Origin: Acidobacteriota bacterium
GTDB lineage: Bacteria > Acidobacteriota > Terriglobia > Acidiferrales > UBA7541
Reading direction: 5' to 3'
DNA: 33,117 nucleotides
NCBI GenBank assembly: GCA_003224525.1
Contig: QHZB01000251.1
Coordinates: forward strand, 1-33,117
A model generated the notes under the pieces. That model was not told where the DNA came from and searched no databases. It worked only from the letters and a program-made list of their open reading frames with translations. How positions within the stretch are numbered: the stretch's first letter is position 1; every line of letters begins with the position of its first letter. The translations under genes and the position numbers were made by a program. Below are positions 1 to 7,553 of the stretch, in pieces.

Positions 1-1374
1 TTCCGGCTTCAGCACGAGAACGATCGTCATCGGGAGCCAGTAGGAGCGGTGCCAGTAGAAGCCGCGTTCCAAGCCATTGCCGAGGGCCACGAGGGCCGCC
101 AAGCGGATGGCGTGCCTGAACACCGCAGATTGCAGATTCAGGTTTGCGCGCAGTGTCGCCATCAGGCCGCTGAAGCGGAGCCACCAGGGCTGTTGTGCTT
201 CTCGTTTCGCGAATTCCGCTTGGCCGGTGGGCGTGGCATGCGCGGTCAGGTCGAGGGCCGCGCGGAGCTGGCCATTGAGCGCGTCCATTTGGAAACGCGC
301 GTCTTTCGCCGCGGCGGCGAGGAAAGAAGGCCGCGAGCTATTCGTTTCCTGCCGCAACTGGAGCGTGAGAGCTTCACTTGTGGAGAGGATTTCATCGCTC
401 GCTTCGGCAGGTATTCCGGATATCAAGGAGTCGCCGGTCGCTTGCAGAGCCTGCGCCGCCTTTTTCAGGTAGTCGCTGAGAATCTGCACGCTGCCATGCA
501 TGGGACTCTCGCGCTGCATGCGAACATGCAATCGCGAAAGCATCAGCAGACTGAGTCGTATGCGCTCCGCCTGGCTGAGCAAAGCGCGATAACGCGCGGC
601 TTCGATGGACGTTTCGCGGTCGAGGCCGGAGAGAGCTTCTTGCGCTTGCGTGCTAGGGGCCGTCGCGCGTGGCGCCGAAGTGGCACTCAGCGGCTGTTCC
701 GCCGCCTGTGCGAGCTCGAGAAACAATCTGGCGAGCGCTCGCCGTTCCGGTTCATAGCGCCGCACCGGCCAGAGCGCCACCGACAGTGCCGTCTGTAGAA
801 GTCCGCCGCCAAGCGCGAGCGCGGACGAGATTAAAGCTTGGCGAGTGGTCAGCGGTTGCGCGGCATAAATCAGCAGCGTGACCAGGCTGATCACTCCGAG
901 ATCGGCGGCCGTGGTGCCAACAGCGACGAGCATTCCCGCTGCAAAGGCCCACAGCGTCGCGACGATTACGGCTGCAGCATTGTGGCTTCCAGAGAGTGCT
1001 CCAAGAAGAACAGCCAGCGAGCACAGCACGCTGGAAGAGAGCATGCGCTTGGCGCGCTGGGCGTAGGGATCACTCCCGTCGGAATAGGCAACGTTGAGTG
1101 CGCCGCTGGCCACTACCACGCCGCCGCGCGGCATGTTCAGGGCGAACCCAGCGGCCAGGGGCAGGACCAAGCCGACGGAGTTACGCAGGGCCAGGTAGGG
1201 GGACAGCTTTGAGGAATCGAAGCGGGTCAGCACGCGCCAGAACGCACGTGCCGTACCTTCATGAGGGAGCGGCGCCGGTGAAGCAGGTGGAGCCAGTAGC
1301 GCAAAGGCATCTTTTGAATGGGAAGGCATCCAGAAGCCAAATGGAGCGGGGCATAGGCGCACGCCCACTTTCAT
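1..1374 (-). CDS. FUSC-family membrane protein (aromatic acid exporter / YccS-like), 3' end cut by window
   Basis: An open frame of 458 codons runs from ATG 1374 leftwards off the window edge, so the C-terminal part is missing. The N-terminal half has a soluble stretch and then a hydrophobic block with segments such as VGLVLPLAAGFALNM and AAVIVATLWAFAAGMLVAVG. A long helical soluble region follows, rich in Ala, Glu and Arg. At the truncated end a second membrane block begins with RSYWLPMTIVLVLKPE, a sequence typical of the FUSC core. FUSC proteins are inner-membrane proteins, some of which export aromatic acids or fusaric acid; the substrate here is unknown. The start is uncertain: a second ATG lies 15 codons in and neither has a clear ribosome binding site. 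It is divergent from the aldo/keto reductase, with about 100 bases between them. Confidence 0.8.
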   Translation of the reverse strand, partial: MKVGVRLCPAPFGFWMPSHSKDAFALLAPPASPAPLPHEGTARAFWRVLTRFDSSKLSPYLALRNSVGLVLPLAAGFALNMPRGGVVVASGALNVAYSDGSDPYAQRAKRMLSSSVLCSLAVLLGALSGSHNAAAVIVATLWAFAAGMLVAVGTTAADLGVISLVTLLIYAAQPLTTRQALISSALALGGGLLQTALSVALWPVRRYEPERRALARLFLELAQAAEQPLSATSAPRATAPSTQAQEALSGLDRETSIEAARYRALLSQAERIRLSLLMLSRLHVRMQRESPMHGSVQILSDYLKKAAQALQATGDSLISGIPAEASDEILSTSEALTLQLRQETNSSRPSFLAAAAKDARFQMDALNGQLRAALDLTAHATPTGQAEFAKREAQQPWWLRFSGLMATLRANLNLQSAVFRHAIRLAALVALGNGLERGFYWHRSYWLPMTIVLVLKPE

Positions 1375-1477
1375 TGTAGCGAAGGATGCGCCATCGTGCC
1401 GGTACCATAGTTTGTAACTGAACGCGCCAGCTTTTCATCTAACTCACTGAAGCTCAACGAGGAGAGAGGAGTAATGT

Positions 1478-2470
1478 ATGCCGCAACGCCAACTTGGAAA
1501 GAACGGTCCCCTGGTTTCCGCCCTGGGACTCGGGTGCATGGGCATGTCCTTTGCTTATGGACCGGCGGATGAAGCGGAATCGCTCCGTGTTCTTCGCCGT
1601 TATCTGGAACTCGGCGGCAATTTTCTTGATACCGCCGAGATCTACGGGCCCTACACCAATGAAGAATTACTAGGCCGTTTTCTGCGCGAGGTGCCTCGCG
1701 ATCGTGTGGTCATCGCCACAAAGTTTGGGTTCCGCTTCAATCCCGATGGCATCAGAGGCCTTGACAGTTCGCCTGAAAATGTCCGGCGCGCTTGCGACGC
1801 TAGTCTTAAGCGGCTTGGCATCGAAACGATCGATCTCTTCTATCAGCACCGTGTCGATCCGAAAGTTCCGATTGAGGATACCGTCGGCGCCATGGCCGGA
1901 CTGGTTTCGGCCGGCAAAGTACGCGCCCTCGGACTATCGGAAGCGGGGCCCGAAACGTTGCGGCGCGCCGCCAAGGTTCATCCGATCGCAGCGCTGCAAA
2001 GCGAGTATTCGCTGTGGTCCCGCGACGTAGAAAGAAATGGCGTCCTGGCCACCTGCCGCGAACTCGGAATAACCTTTGTGCCTTACAGCCCGCTCGGGCG
2101 CGGCTTCTTAACAGGCGCGATCCAAAAACTCGAGGATCTGGATGCCAGTGATTGGCGCCGGACGAACCCGCGTTTCGGAGAGAAAGCGCTGCAAGCCAAC
2201 CTTAAACTGGTGGAAACCGTAAAAGAGCTCGCCAGCAAGAAGGGCTCGACCCCGGCTCAGTTGGCCCTCGCGTGGGTTCTTGCTCAGGGCAATGACCTCA
2301 TCCCTATCCCCGGCACGAAGCGCGTTCGCTATCTCGAGGAGAACATGGGAGCGCTCAATGTAGGGCTCACTCGAAGCGGCTTGAAAGAGATCAAGTCCCG
2401 CTTGGCGCAGATCGAGGTCGTCGGTGAACGCTACGCGCCCGATATGATGGCGCTTGTGAATTACGCGTGA
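1478..2470 (+). CDS. aldo/keto reductase
   Basis: This is a 330-residue NADPH-dependent oxidoreductase of the aldo/keto reductase superfamily, a cytoplasmic (alpha/beta)8 barrel. The N-terminus ([20 protein letters not shown]) is characteristic. The catalytic tetrad is complete: Asp51 and Tyr56 in [10 protein letters not shown], Lys82 in VIATKFGF and His124 in FYQHRVDP. The C-terminal [18 protein letters not shown] segment matches the cofactor-binding end of the family. Length is normal. The start is well supported by a purine-rich ribosome binding site (GGAGAGAGGA, 1461-1470) seven bases upstream. The gene stands alone, divergent from the FUSC gene and convergent with the decahaem cytochrome gene, with a hairpin after its stop. 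The physiological substrate cannot be read from the sequence. Confidence 0.93.
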   Translation: MPQRQLGKNGPLVSALGLGCMGMSFAYGPADEAESLRVLRRYLELGGNFLDTAEIYGPYTNEELLGRFLREVPRDRVVIATKFGFRFNPDGIRGLDSSPENVRRACDASLKRLGIETIDLFYQHRVDPKVPIEDTVGAMAGLVSAGKVRALGLSEAGPETLRRAAKVHPIAALQSEYSLWSRDVERNGVLATCRELGITFVPYSPLGRGFLTGAIQKLEDLDASDWRRTNPRFGEKALQANLKLVETVKELASKKGSTPAQLALAWVLAQGNDLIPIPGTKRVRYLEENMGALNVGLTRSGLKEIKSRLAQIEVVGERYAPDMMALVNYA

Positions 2471-2494
2471 GCGTCGCGCACCAGGATTAAGTGC

Positions 2495-2518
2495 AGGGGC
2501 GCACCACGTTGCGCCCCT
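2495..2518. terminator. strong hairpin between convergent genes
   Basis: AGGGGCGCA and TGCGCCCCT form a perfect 9-bp stem with a 6-base loop, 24 bases after the aldo/keto reductase stop and 61 bases before the end of the convergent cytochrome gene. It has no clear run of T on either side, so it may be an atypical, possibly bidirectional, terminator. Confidence 0.55.
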
Positions 2519-2579
2519 CGTCAGCCACGCCCTTGCCTCTATTCTGTAAAGAAGATCGACCGCGAATCACGATGGAGAT

Positions 2580-4034
2580 CTAACGGTTGCCGGTAGGGAG
2601 CGGCATCGTGAATTTCGGCGTGACTTCCTTGCGCTTCGACCAGTCGTGGTAGGTGTGGCACTCGAAGCAGCGCGATTCCGCGTGCTCCGGCCCCGGCGCA
2701 TGGCACGTCTTGCAGGTTTCAATTCCAGGTAGCAACACATCACTCGATTCCGCGCTAATCAACGCTTTCGCGTGACAGCTCACGCATGTGAATCCGTCAT
2801 GCGCCCCGTGATCGAATTTCGCGTGCGGCATCCAGCGCAGCGTTGTATTGGCCGGCGCGACGTCTGGCAATTCAGCGGGGATGCTGGAGAGTTTGTCGGT
2901 GTTACTCCCCTGGTTGACCGGCAGTTCGATTTTTCTGTGCGATGTTCTTCGAGAAGGTGTGAGCGTGTGGCACTGCTTGCAGGTTTTTCGCCAGAGCAAG
3001 TCTTCGGCCTCGGCAGTGCGTTCCGTCACCCATTGCGCGGACGTGAGGACGCGAACCGCCGGAGGCAGCGGCTTACCCGTAAGGTCGCGCCTCGGCTCGC
3101 GCTGGACGCGCACCTCGCTTGGGTGTGCGGCGATATATTCACGAAACGCTCTGGTCAAGAATGCGTGAACGACTTCCGGCTTGTCGTGCGGAGCCCCATA
3201 GTCGAACCGCTTGTCGAACGTAAGCAAATGGCACGCAGCGCAGGCGTTCGCGAATTTCACAGGCGCCATCAGTTCCCATCCGGATGGAGGATGGCGTTCG
3301 ACAGGTGTGTCCGGGCTGCTGGAACCGGGTCCGCTGTTATCCAAGTAGCTGACACTGGCGCTGACATATCTTGCGTCAGAATAGGTTACCGGCCGTGGAG
3401 CGGCGTTGGGGGCGTGGCAATTGCCACACGAGAGCTGCACCTCAGAGCCGGTAGCTCCGGTCCGGAGCGGCTTCATGTGCATGGCGTGATTCAATTTGAT
3501 TGTGCCTGGGTCACGTGCGGCGACTCCACCGACAGGACGCAACGCGGCAAATTCAGGATGGCGGCTCTCGAAGCTTTGAATCTGATTCGCGTAGTCGGAT
3601 CGTCCGCGGTGTGCCCGAAGATCAGAATGGCATTGGGCACAAGATGCGTTGCTCGTCGCGGAAATATTGATTCGTCCACGATGCTCCGAATGGCAGGAAA
3701 CGCAGTCGTTTTCTGAGAGATCTACGGAATGATGCACGGGTCCATCGTGGCAATTGAGGCAGCCAAATATGCTTGCCCCTGCGGAGAACTCGCCGGCTGT
3801 TCTTGCGTGGCAGAGGTCGCATTGTTTTTCGAGAATGGCGTGCGGTTCGGAGAGCCGGCCGCTGCTGTAGACACGGGAGTCCTTGAAAAAGGTGCGTTCG
3901 GCGATCCACAGGAGCCCGAGCAACGGCAACAGGAGGCTGAGCCAGAATTTGGCGCGTTTCAGCGGCGTCGGCCTCTTGAAATAGTTGAGGTCGATACGTT
4001 GGGCGAGCTTTTTTGTTGTGCGTGTGCGTGCCAC
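2580..4034 (-). CDS. membrane-anchored decahaem cytochrome c
   Basis: The product has ten CXXCH haem c motifs: CDLCH, CLNCH, CVSCH, CAQCH, CGNCH, CAACH, CKQCH, CVSCH, CKTCH and CFECH. A single N-terminal membrane segment (FWLSLLLPLLGLLWIAE, about residues 30-46) follows a basic cytoplasmic stretch, so the haem domain should lie in the periplasm, anchored to the inner membrane. The frame stays open upstream to a GTG at 4106, but that codon lies inside a 32-bp palindrome. I therefore prefer GTG 4034 (484 residues); neither has a clear ribosome binding site. It is last in the leftward electron-transfer cluster, 122 bases after the cytochrome b-like gene, and is its likely periplasmic electron acceptor or donor. 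The haem-binding role is secure; its partner and direction of electron flow are inferred. Confidence 0.9.
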   Translation of the reverse strand: MARTRTTKKLAQRIDLNYFKRPTPLKRAKFWLSLLLPLLGLLWIAERTFFKDSRVYSSGRLSEPHAILEKQCDLCHARTAGEFSAGASIFGCLNCHDGPVHHSVDLSENDCVSCHSEHRGRINISATSNASCAQCHSDLRAHRGRSDYANQIQSFESRHPEFAALRPVGGVAARDPGTIKLNHAMHMKPLRTGATGSEVQLSCGNCHAPNAAPRPVTYSDARYVSASVSYLDNSGPGSSSPDTPVERHPPSGWELMAPVKFANACAACHLLTFDKRFDYGAPHDKPEVVHAFLTRAFREYIAAHPSEVRVQREPRRDLTGKPLPPAVRVLTSAQWVTERTAEAEDLLWRKTCKQCHTLTPSRRTSHRKIELPVNQGSNTDKLSSIPAELPDVAPANTTLRWMPHAKFDHGAHDGFTCVSCHAKALISAESSDVLLPGIETCKTCHAPGPEHAESRCFECHTYHDWSKRKEVTPKFTMPLPTGNR

Positions 4035-4079
4035 GTTTTTAAACGGTGCTCGAAATCCTATACGAACGAAGCGCCCTGC

Positions 4080-4111
4080 TTGTAGTGGCGCAGCATGCTG
4101 CGCCACTACAA
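4080..4111. repeat. 32-bp perfect palindrome
   Basis: The half-sequence TTGTAGTGGCGCAGCA is followed immediately by its exact reverse complement, with no loop. It sits in the 122-base gap between the cytochrome b-like and decahaem genes. This looks like a dispersed REP-type palindrome, which in RNA would form a 16-bp stem. It could attenuate or stabilise the transcript between the two genes, or be a passive repeat. Confidence 0.85.
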
Positions 4112-4156
4112 CGGAGGTCGATCTGCTCGCAGCGAGTTCGCAGCGAAAACAAAAAG

Positions 4157-5137
4157 TCAGTAGCGCAGCGCCACGACGGCGTGAATGGCGCCGAGCAAAA
4201 TCAGTGCAAGCGAAAGCGGGACGTGCAGCAGCAGCCAGCCATGCAGCCAGTGGTGCAAGCGCTCCTGGCGCGTGAGCTGCCGTGCTTCATCGCAAATGTC
4301 CTCAAGGTCCGTAAGCGTGACGTGCGCTCCGGCGGGCAGCAACGTACGCAGCCCGGAAAACACGGCGCGCGCTTTGTCAGTATCACCAAGGCGCTGGCCG
4401 CGTTGTTTCGGCCGCTCCAGAAACGGGCGCATGTCGTTCAGGTAAAAACGGCGGAGCGGCGCGCTTTCTCCTTCACTCAACAAAATAATTTCCGGAGCTG
4501 CAGCCACGGCGGCGCTCGCGCCCGCACTGACGGCGGCTGTGCTGCGCAGCAGAACAGCGGAGGCGGCGATGGTCCGCAACGCAGTAAAGCCTCCCGCACG
4601 CTGGCCATCTTCGCCCGAAGTTTTGTTGAGGCCCAGGGACCCACAGACAGATTCGACCACGCGATCGGCTTCTCCGCGCAGGAGCGCGCGAACGCTGCCG
4701 ATTTCGTCGTAAATCGTTTCGAGCGGCACGTCGGAAGTCATCACCCGCGGGATATAGTGCTGCAGCGCCGCGCCGAAGACGCCGCTGAACACAGTAATGA
4801 GGAGCAGCCACATCAGGACGCGCGTGAGCGTGCCGCCGAAATGAAATCCCCCGTGGAAAAGAATGATTGGCAGGGCCAGAAACCCGAGCCAGAGATGGCC
4901 GCGCATCCAGGCTTGCGCGCGGCCGACCCGCCACGTGGGGACGCGTTTGCGCGCGCCAAGGAGCGCGGCAAAAATCATGAAGCTGAAACCGGCGACGCCG
5001 AAAATCAGGCCGATGGTGCTGCCACCACGAGGTCCTTGGGGCGATTCGAATGCGTAGAGGACGTACACAACCGCAGAAATCGCGAGGATTGCCAGCGTTA
5101 AAAGAGCCCATCCGCGTTGCGTTTTGTCCATTCTCAT
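4157..5137 (-). CDS. five-helix membrane protein, probable di-haem cytochrome b-like subunit
   Basis: This 326-residue protein has four clustered N-terminal membrane helices (about 9-30, 39-61, 80-101, 104-125), a soluble middle of roughly 170 residues, and a C-terminal helix (about 300-324). His81 and His95 lie 14 residues apart in helix 3, and His305 and His319 lie 14 apart in the last helix. That spacing is the one used by the bc1 cytochrome b subunit to hold two stacked b haems. Haem binding is my inference from this spacing. The ATG at 5137 overlaps the upstream TGA as ATGA, so translation is coupled to the iron-sulfur subunit. Position and topology suit a membrane subunit carrying electrons between the cytoplasmic iron-sulfur protein and the periplasmic decahaem protein. 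I recognise no named family with certainty. Confidence 0.8.
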   Translation of the reverse strand: MRMDKTQRGWALLTLAILAISAVVYVLYAFESPQGPRGGSTIGLIFGVAGFSFMIFAALLGARKRVPTWRVGRAQAWMRGHLWLGFLALPIILFHGGFHFGGTLTRVLMWLLLITVFSGVFGAALQHYIPRVMTSDVPLETIYDEIGSVRALLRGEADRVVESVCGSLGLNKTSGEDGQRAGGFTALRTIAASAVLLRSTAAVSAGASAAVAAAPEIILLSEGESAPLRRFYLNDMRPFLERPKQRGQRLGDTDKARAVFSGLRTLLPAGAHVTLTDLEDICDEARQLTRQERLHHWLHGWLLLHVPLSLALILLGAIHAVVALRY

Positions 5138-7305
5138 TTCGCTGGGCCCTGGCCGAGCATTTCGGCGAAAAATGTGCGGGGGTCGACGCGGTGCGCGGCG
5201 TCGTGTGGACAGGCGTAGACGCAACTTGGTTCTTTTAAGTGCGTGCAGAGATCGCACGAAGTAGCTTTTTGCTTGATCGCTGGCTTCTTGCGGCCGGCTC
5301 GCTCCGGATCGTCAACCATCACTTCGAAAGGATGCAAATTGATGTTGCCGTAAGGACAATTCTGGGCGCAGAGGCCGCAGCCGATGCACCAATCCTCGAT
5401 GATGACTTCGAGAGAATTGCGCCTGCGAATCGAGCCGACCGGGCAGCCGACCATGCAAAGCGGGTCGCGGCACTGGCGGCAACTCGTAGCGACAAGATAT
5501 TGGTCGAAGCGCAAGCCATCGCGGATGAGCCGCGTGATGCCGTCGTGTGCGTCGGCGCAGGCATTGACGCAGGCATCACAGCGCGTGCAATTTTGCAAGT
5601 CCAGAATCAGCAGGCTCTGCGCTTCCATCAGTCCTTGCCAGAGGAATTGATCGATGGGGACGTTGTGAACCATCTGCATGCGCTGCTGATTTGCAGCACG
5701 GCGTTCGGCCGCAACGGCCTCGAGACCGGTTCGAACGCTGGGGAAACGCGCAACCATATCGCGGAAATCTTCGCCGGAGATTCTGACGAGTTCGACATGA
5801 TCGAGTGCAGTGCAAGCGGCGGTTCGCACGCCGCCGCCGAGGAGGCCGATCTCGCCGAAATAATCACCGCGGGAGAGATACGCGAGAACCATCTCGCCGC
5901 CGGGATAATTCTCTGAAATCTTTACGAAACCGATGCGCACGAGATAGAAGCTGTCGGCGGGATCGCCCTGGAGGGCAATCGTCTGGCCCGGCGCAAAGCG
6001 CTGCAATTCGACGCTCTCTTTGAGGTGCTCAATAAAATCCGGTGAAAGGTCCGCGAACATGGGCACGCCACGAAGATGGTTTTCGAGAGCGCGCCGGCGA
6101 TAGGTCTGGTCGAGCTGCCCGCGGAAAGTTTTGTTCTTCAACATGATGTCGAGAACGTTGCGCAGCATTTCAAAAGCGACGACATCGGATTCCGCGATCA
6201 CAGCGGCGGAGCGCGGGTAAAAATTCATGCAGGTCATCTCGCCGAAGAGATCGCCGGGGCCGAGTTCGGCGACTGGATTGCCGTAAGCGAGATCGACGGA
6301 GGCGTCGATGGGAATCGTTCTGTCTCGCACTTCCTCCTCGCGCTTGTCTTCTTCGCGCGCGACGAGCGTGCTGCTCAGCCGCTTGAATAAACCTTTTGCG
6401 CCGCCCTGCGTCTTGACGTGGGCGATGGGAGTGGAAATAGAGACTTTGGCTTTTCCTTCGAGAATGTAGAAAGCAGTGGAACCAAATTCTCCTTCACGGC
6501 AGATGACGTCGCCTTTGCGGAAGCGGCGCTTGACGATGGCGCCGCGATTGAGCTCGAGAAACGTGCCAGAGACCCCTTTGAAGACAGGAATCTGCAAGAG
6601 ATCCTCGGCTTCGAATCCTTGCGCGCCTGGACCGACAACGATTGCGGTGCCCACGACGCTTTTGTTGGTGAGCGCGCCGGTAGGGCAGGAAACCATGCAC
6701 TCGCCACAGGAGACACACGTGGAATCTCCCATCGGCGAATTGAGATCGAACGCGATGCCTGCGGAATAGCTTTTGCCCATGCGCCCCAGGACGAAATTGC
6801 TTTTGACTTCGTCGCAGCCGCGAATGCAGCGGTCGCAAAGAATGCAAGCGTCGTGGTCGACGGCGATCGCCAACGAGGAATCATCCTTGCCGCGGGCAAC
6901 CGTGCGTTTTGCGAAGCGCGGCTGGGAAGCGCCCGCCGCTTTCGCGAGCGTCTCCAATTCGCAGTCGCCGGAATTCTGCTGGCGCGCGCAAGGGGATGGG
7001 TGATCGGACATCATGAGTTCAAGGAGAGTCTTGCGTGCGCCCAAAACTTTCTCGGAATTGGTGACAACTTTCATCCCCGGTTCGACCGGGCGGACGCAGG
7101 AGGCGGCCAGAACGCGTGCGCCGGTATCCACCACACAAAGCCGGCAAACGCCGACGGGAGTCTGGTTTTGAAGATGGCAAAGAGTTGGGATGGTGATGCC
7201 GTTCATCCGCGCGGCGTCGAAGACGGTTGTGTCGGCGGGCACTCGGACGGACCGGCCGTCGAGAGTGATGTCGATCATTCCGGGAGGTGTGAGGGTGGCT
7301 GCCAT
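5134..7305 (-). CDS. NuoG-like / HycB-like iron-sulfur protein with two cyclic-nucleotide-binding domains
   Basis: This 723-residue protein is built from four parts. Residues 10-80 are a [2Fe-2S] domain (Cys43, 54, 57, 70). Residues 100-210 are NuoG/FdhA-like: a His-Cys site with His102, Cys106 and Cys115 but Gln109 where the third Cys is expected, then two [4Fe-4S] sets (Cys154/157/160/164 and Cys197/200/203/207). Residues 242-530 hold two CAP-type cyclic-nucleotide-binding domains with FGEM...PRSA and FGEI...VRTA cassettes; the first has about 50 extra residues (293-345). Residues 566-705 are a DmsB/HycB-like ferredoxin with four Cys sets (from 573, 609, 640 and 684). No signal peptide is seen, so it should be cytoplasmic. 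It probably takes electrons from the NuoE-NuoF protein and passes them to the membrane subunit, perhaps gated by cAMP or cGMP. There is no catalytic molybdopterin domain. Confidence 0.9.
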   Translation of the reverse strand: MAATLTPPGMIDITLDGRSVRVPADTTVFDAARMNGITIPTLCHLQNQTPVGVCRLCVVDTGARVLAASCVRPVEPGMKVVTNSEKVLGARKTLLELMMSDHPSPCARQQNSGDCELETLAKAAGASQPRFAKRTVARGKDDSSLAIAVDHDACILCDRCIRGCDEVKSNFVLGRMGKSYSAGIAFDLNSPMGDSTCVSCGECMVSCPTGALTNKSVVGTAIVVGPGAQGFEAEDLLQIPVFKGVSGTFLELNRGAIVKRRFRKGDVICREGEFGSTAFYILEGKAKVSISTPIAHVKTQGGAKGLFKRLSSTLVAREEDKREEEVRDRTIPIDASVDLAYGNPVAELGPGDLFGEMTCMNFYPRSAAVIAESDVVAFEMLRNVLDIMLKNKTFRGQLDQTYRRRALENHLRGVPMFADLSPDFIEHLKESVELQRFAPGQTIALQGDPADSFYLVRIGFVKISENYPGGEMVLAYLSRGDYFGEIGLLGGGVRTAACTALDHVELVRISGEDFRDMVARFPSVRTGLEAVAAERRAANQQRMQMVHNVPIDQFLWQGLMEAQSLLILDLQNCTRCDACVNACADAHDGITRLIRDGLRFDQYLVATSCRQCRDPLCMVGCPVGSIRRRNSLEVIIEDWCIGCGLCAQNCPYGNINLHPFEVMVDDPERAGRKKPAIKQKATSCDLCTHLKEPSCVYACPHDAAHRVDPRTFFAEMLGQGPAK

Positions 7306-7553
7306 TTTAAAGTGAACAGTAATCAGTTATCAGTGTTCAGTAGGAGAAGAAAATATTCTTTTCTCTTCTGCTTGCGCTTGAATTTTGTTGCATTGCCATT
7401 TTAGTTCAGAGCTTTCAGTGCTTCGTGTTCAGTATGAACATGAATAGCGAGCATGCCTTTGCTTGATGATCTCCCGGTCGCTGCTTGTTGAGTTTGCTCC
7501 ATTAACGTTTCCTTCTTCGAACTGAAGACCGAATACTGACAACTGAAAACTCG
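7306..7553. repeat. intergenic region with an inverted-repeat pair
   Basis: No convincing gene is present. A 20-base sequence ATCAGTTATCAGTGTTCAGT (7322-7341) recurs inverted at 7528-7547 with 16 of 20 bases matching, and a partial copy lies near 7404-7437. The pair brackets most of the gap between the NuoE-NuoF gene and the iron-sulfur subunit gene, and looks like the ends of a small degenerate non-coding insertion. The region is less GC-rich than its flanks. Any promoter for the downstream genes would lie here, but I cannot point to one. Confidence 0.6.

Noticed and set aside
49-1212. Long plus-strand open frames at the left edge
   Set aside because: They are antisense to the FUSC gene, whose minus-strand frame reads as a coherent membrane protein; the plus-strand products are Arg-rich and without domains.
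2772-3716. 314-codon plus-strand frame opposite the decahaem gene
   Set aside because: The opposite strand has ten CXXCH motifs; this frame has no recognisable domain.
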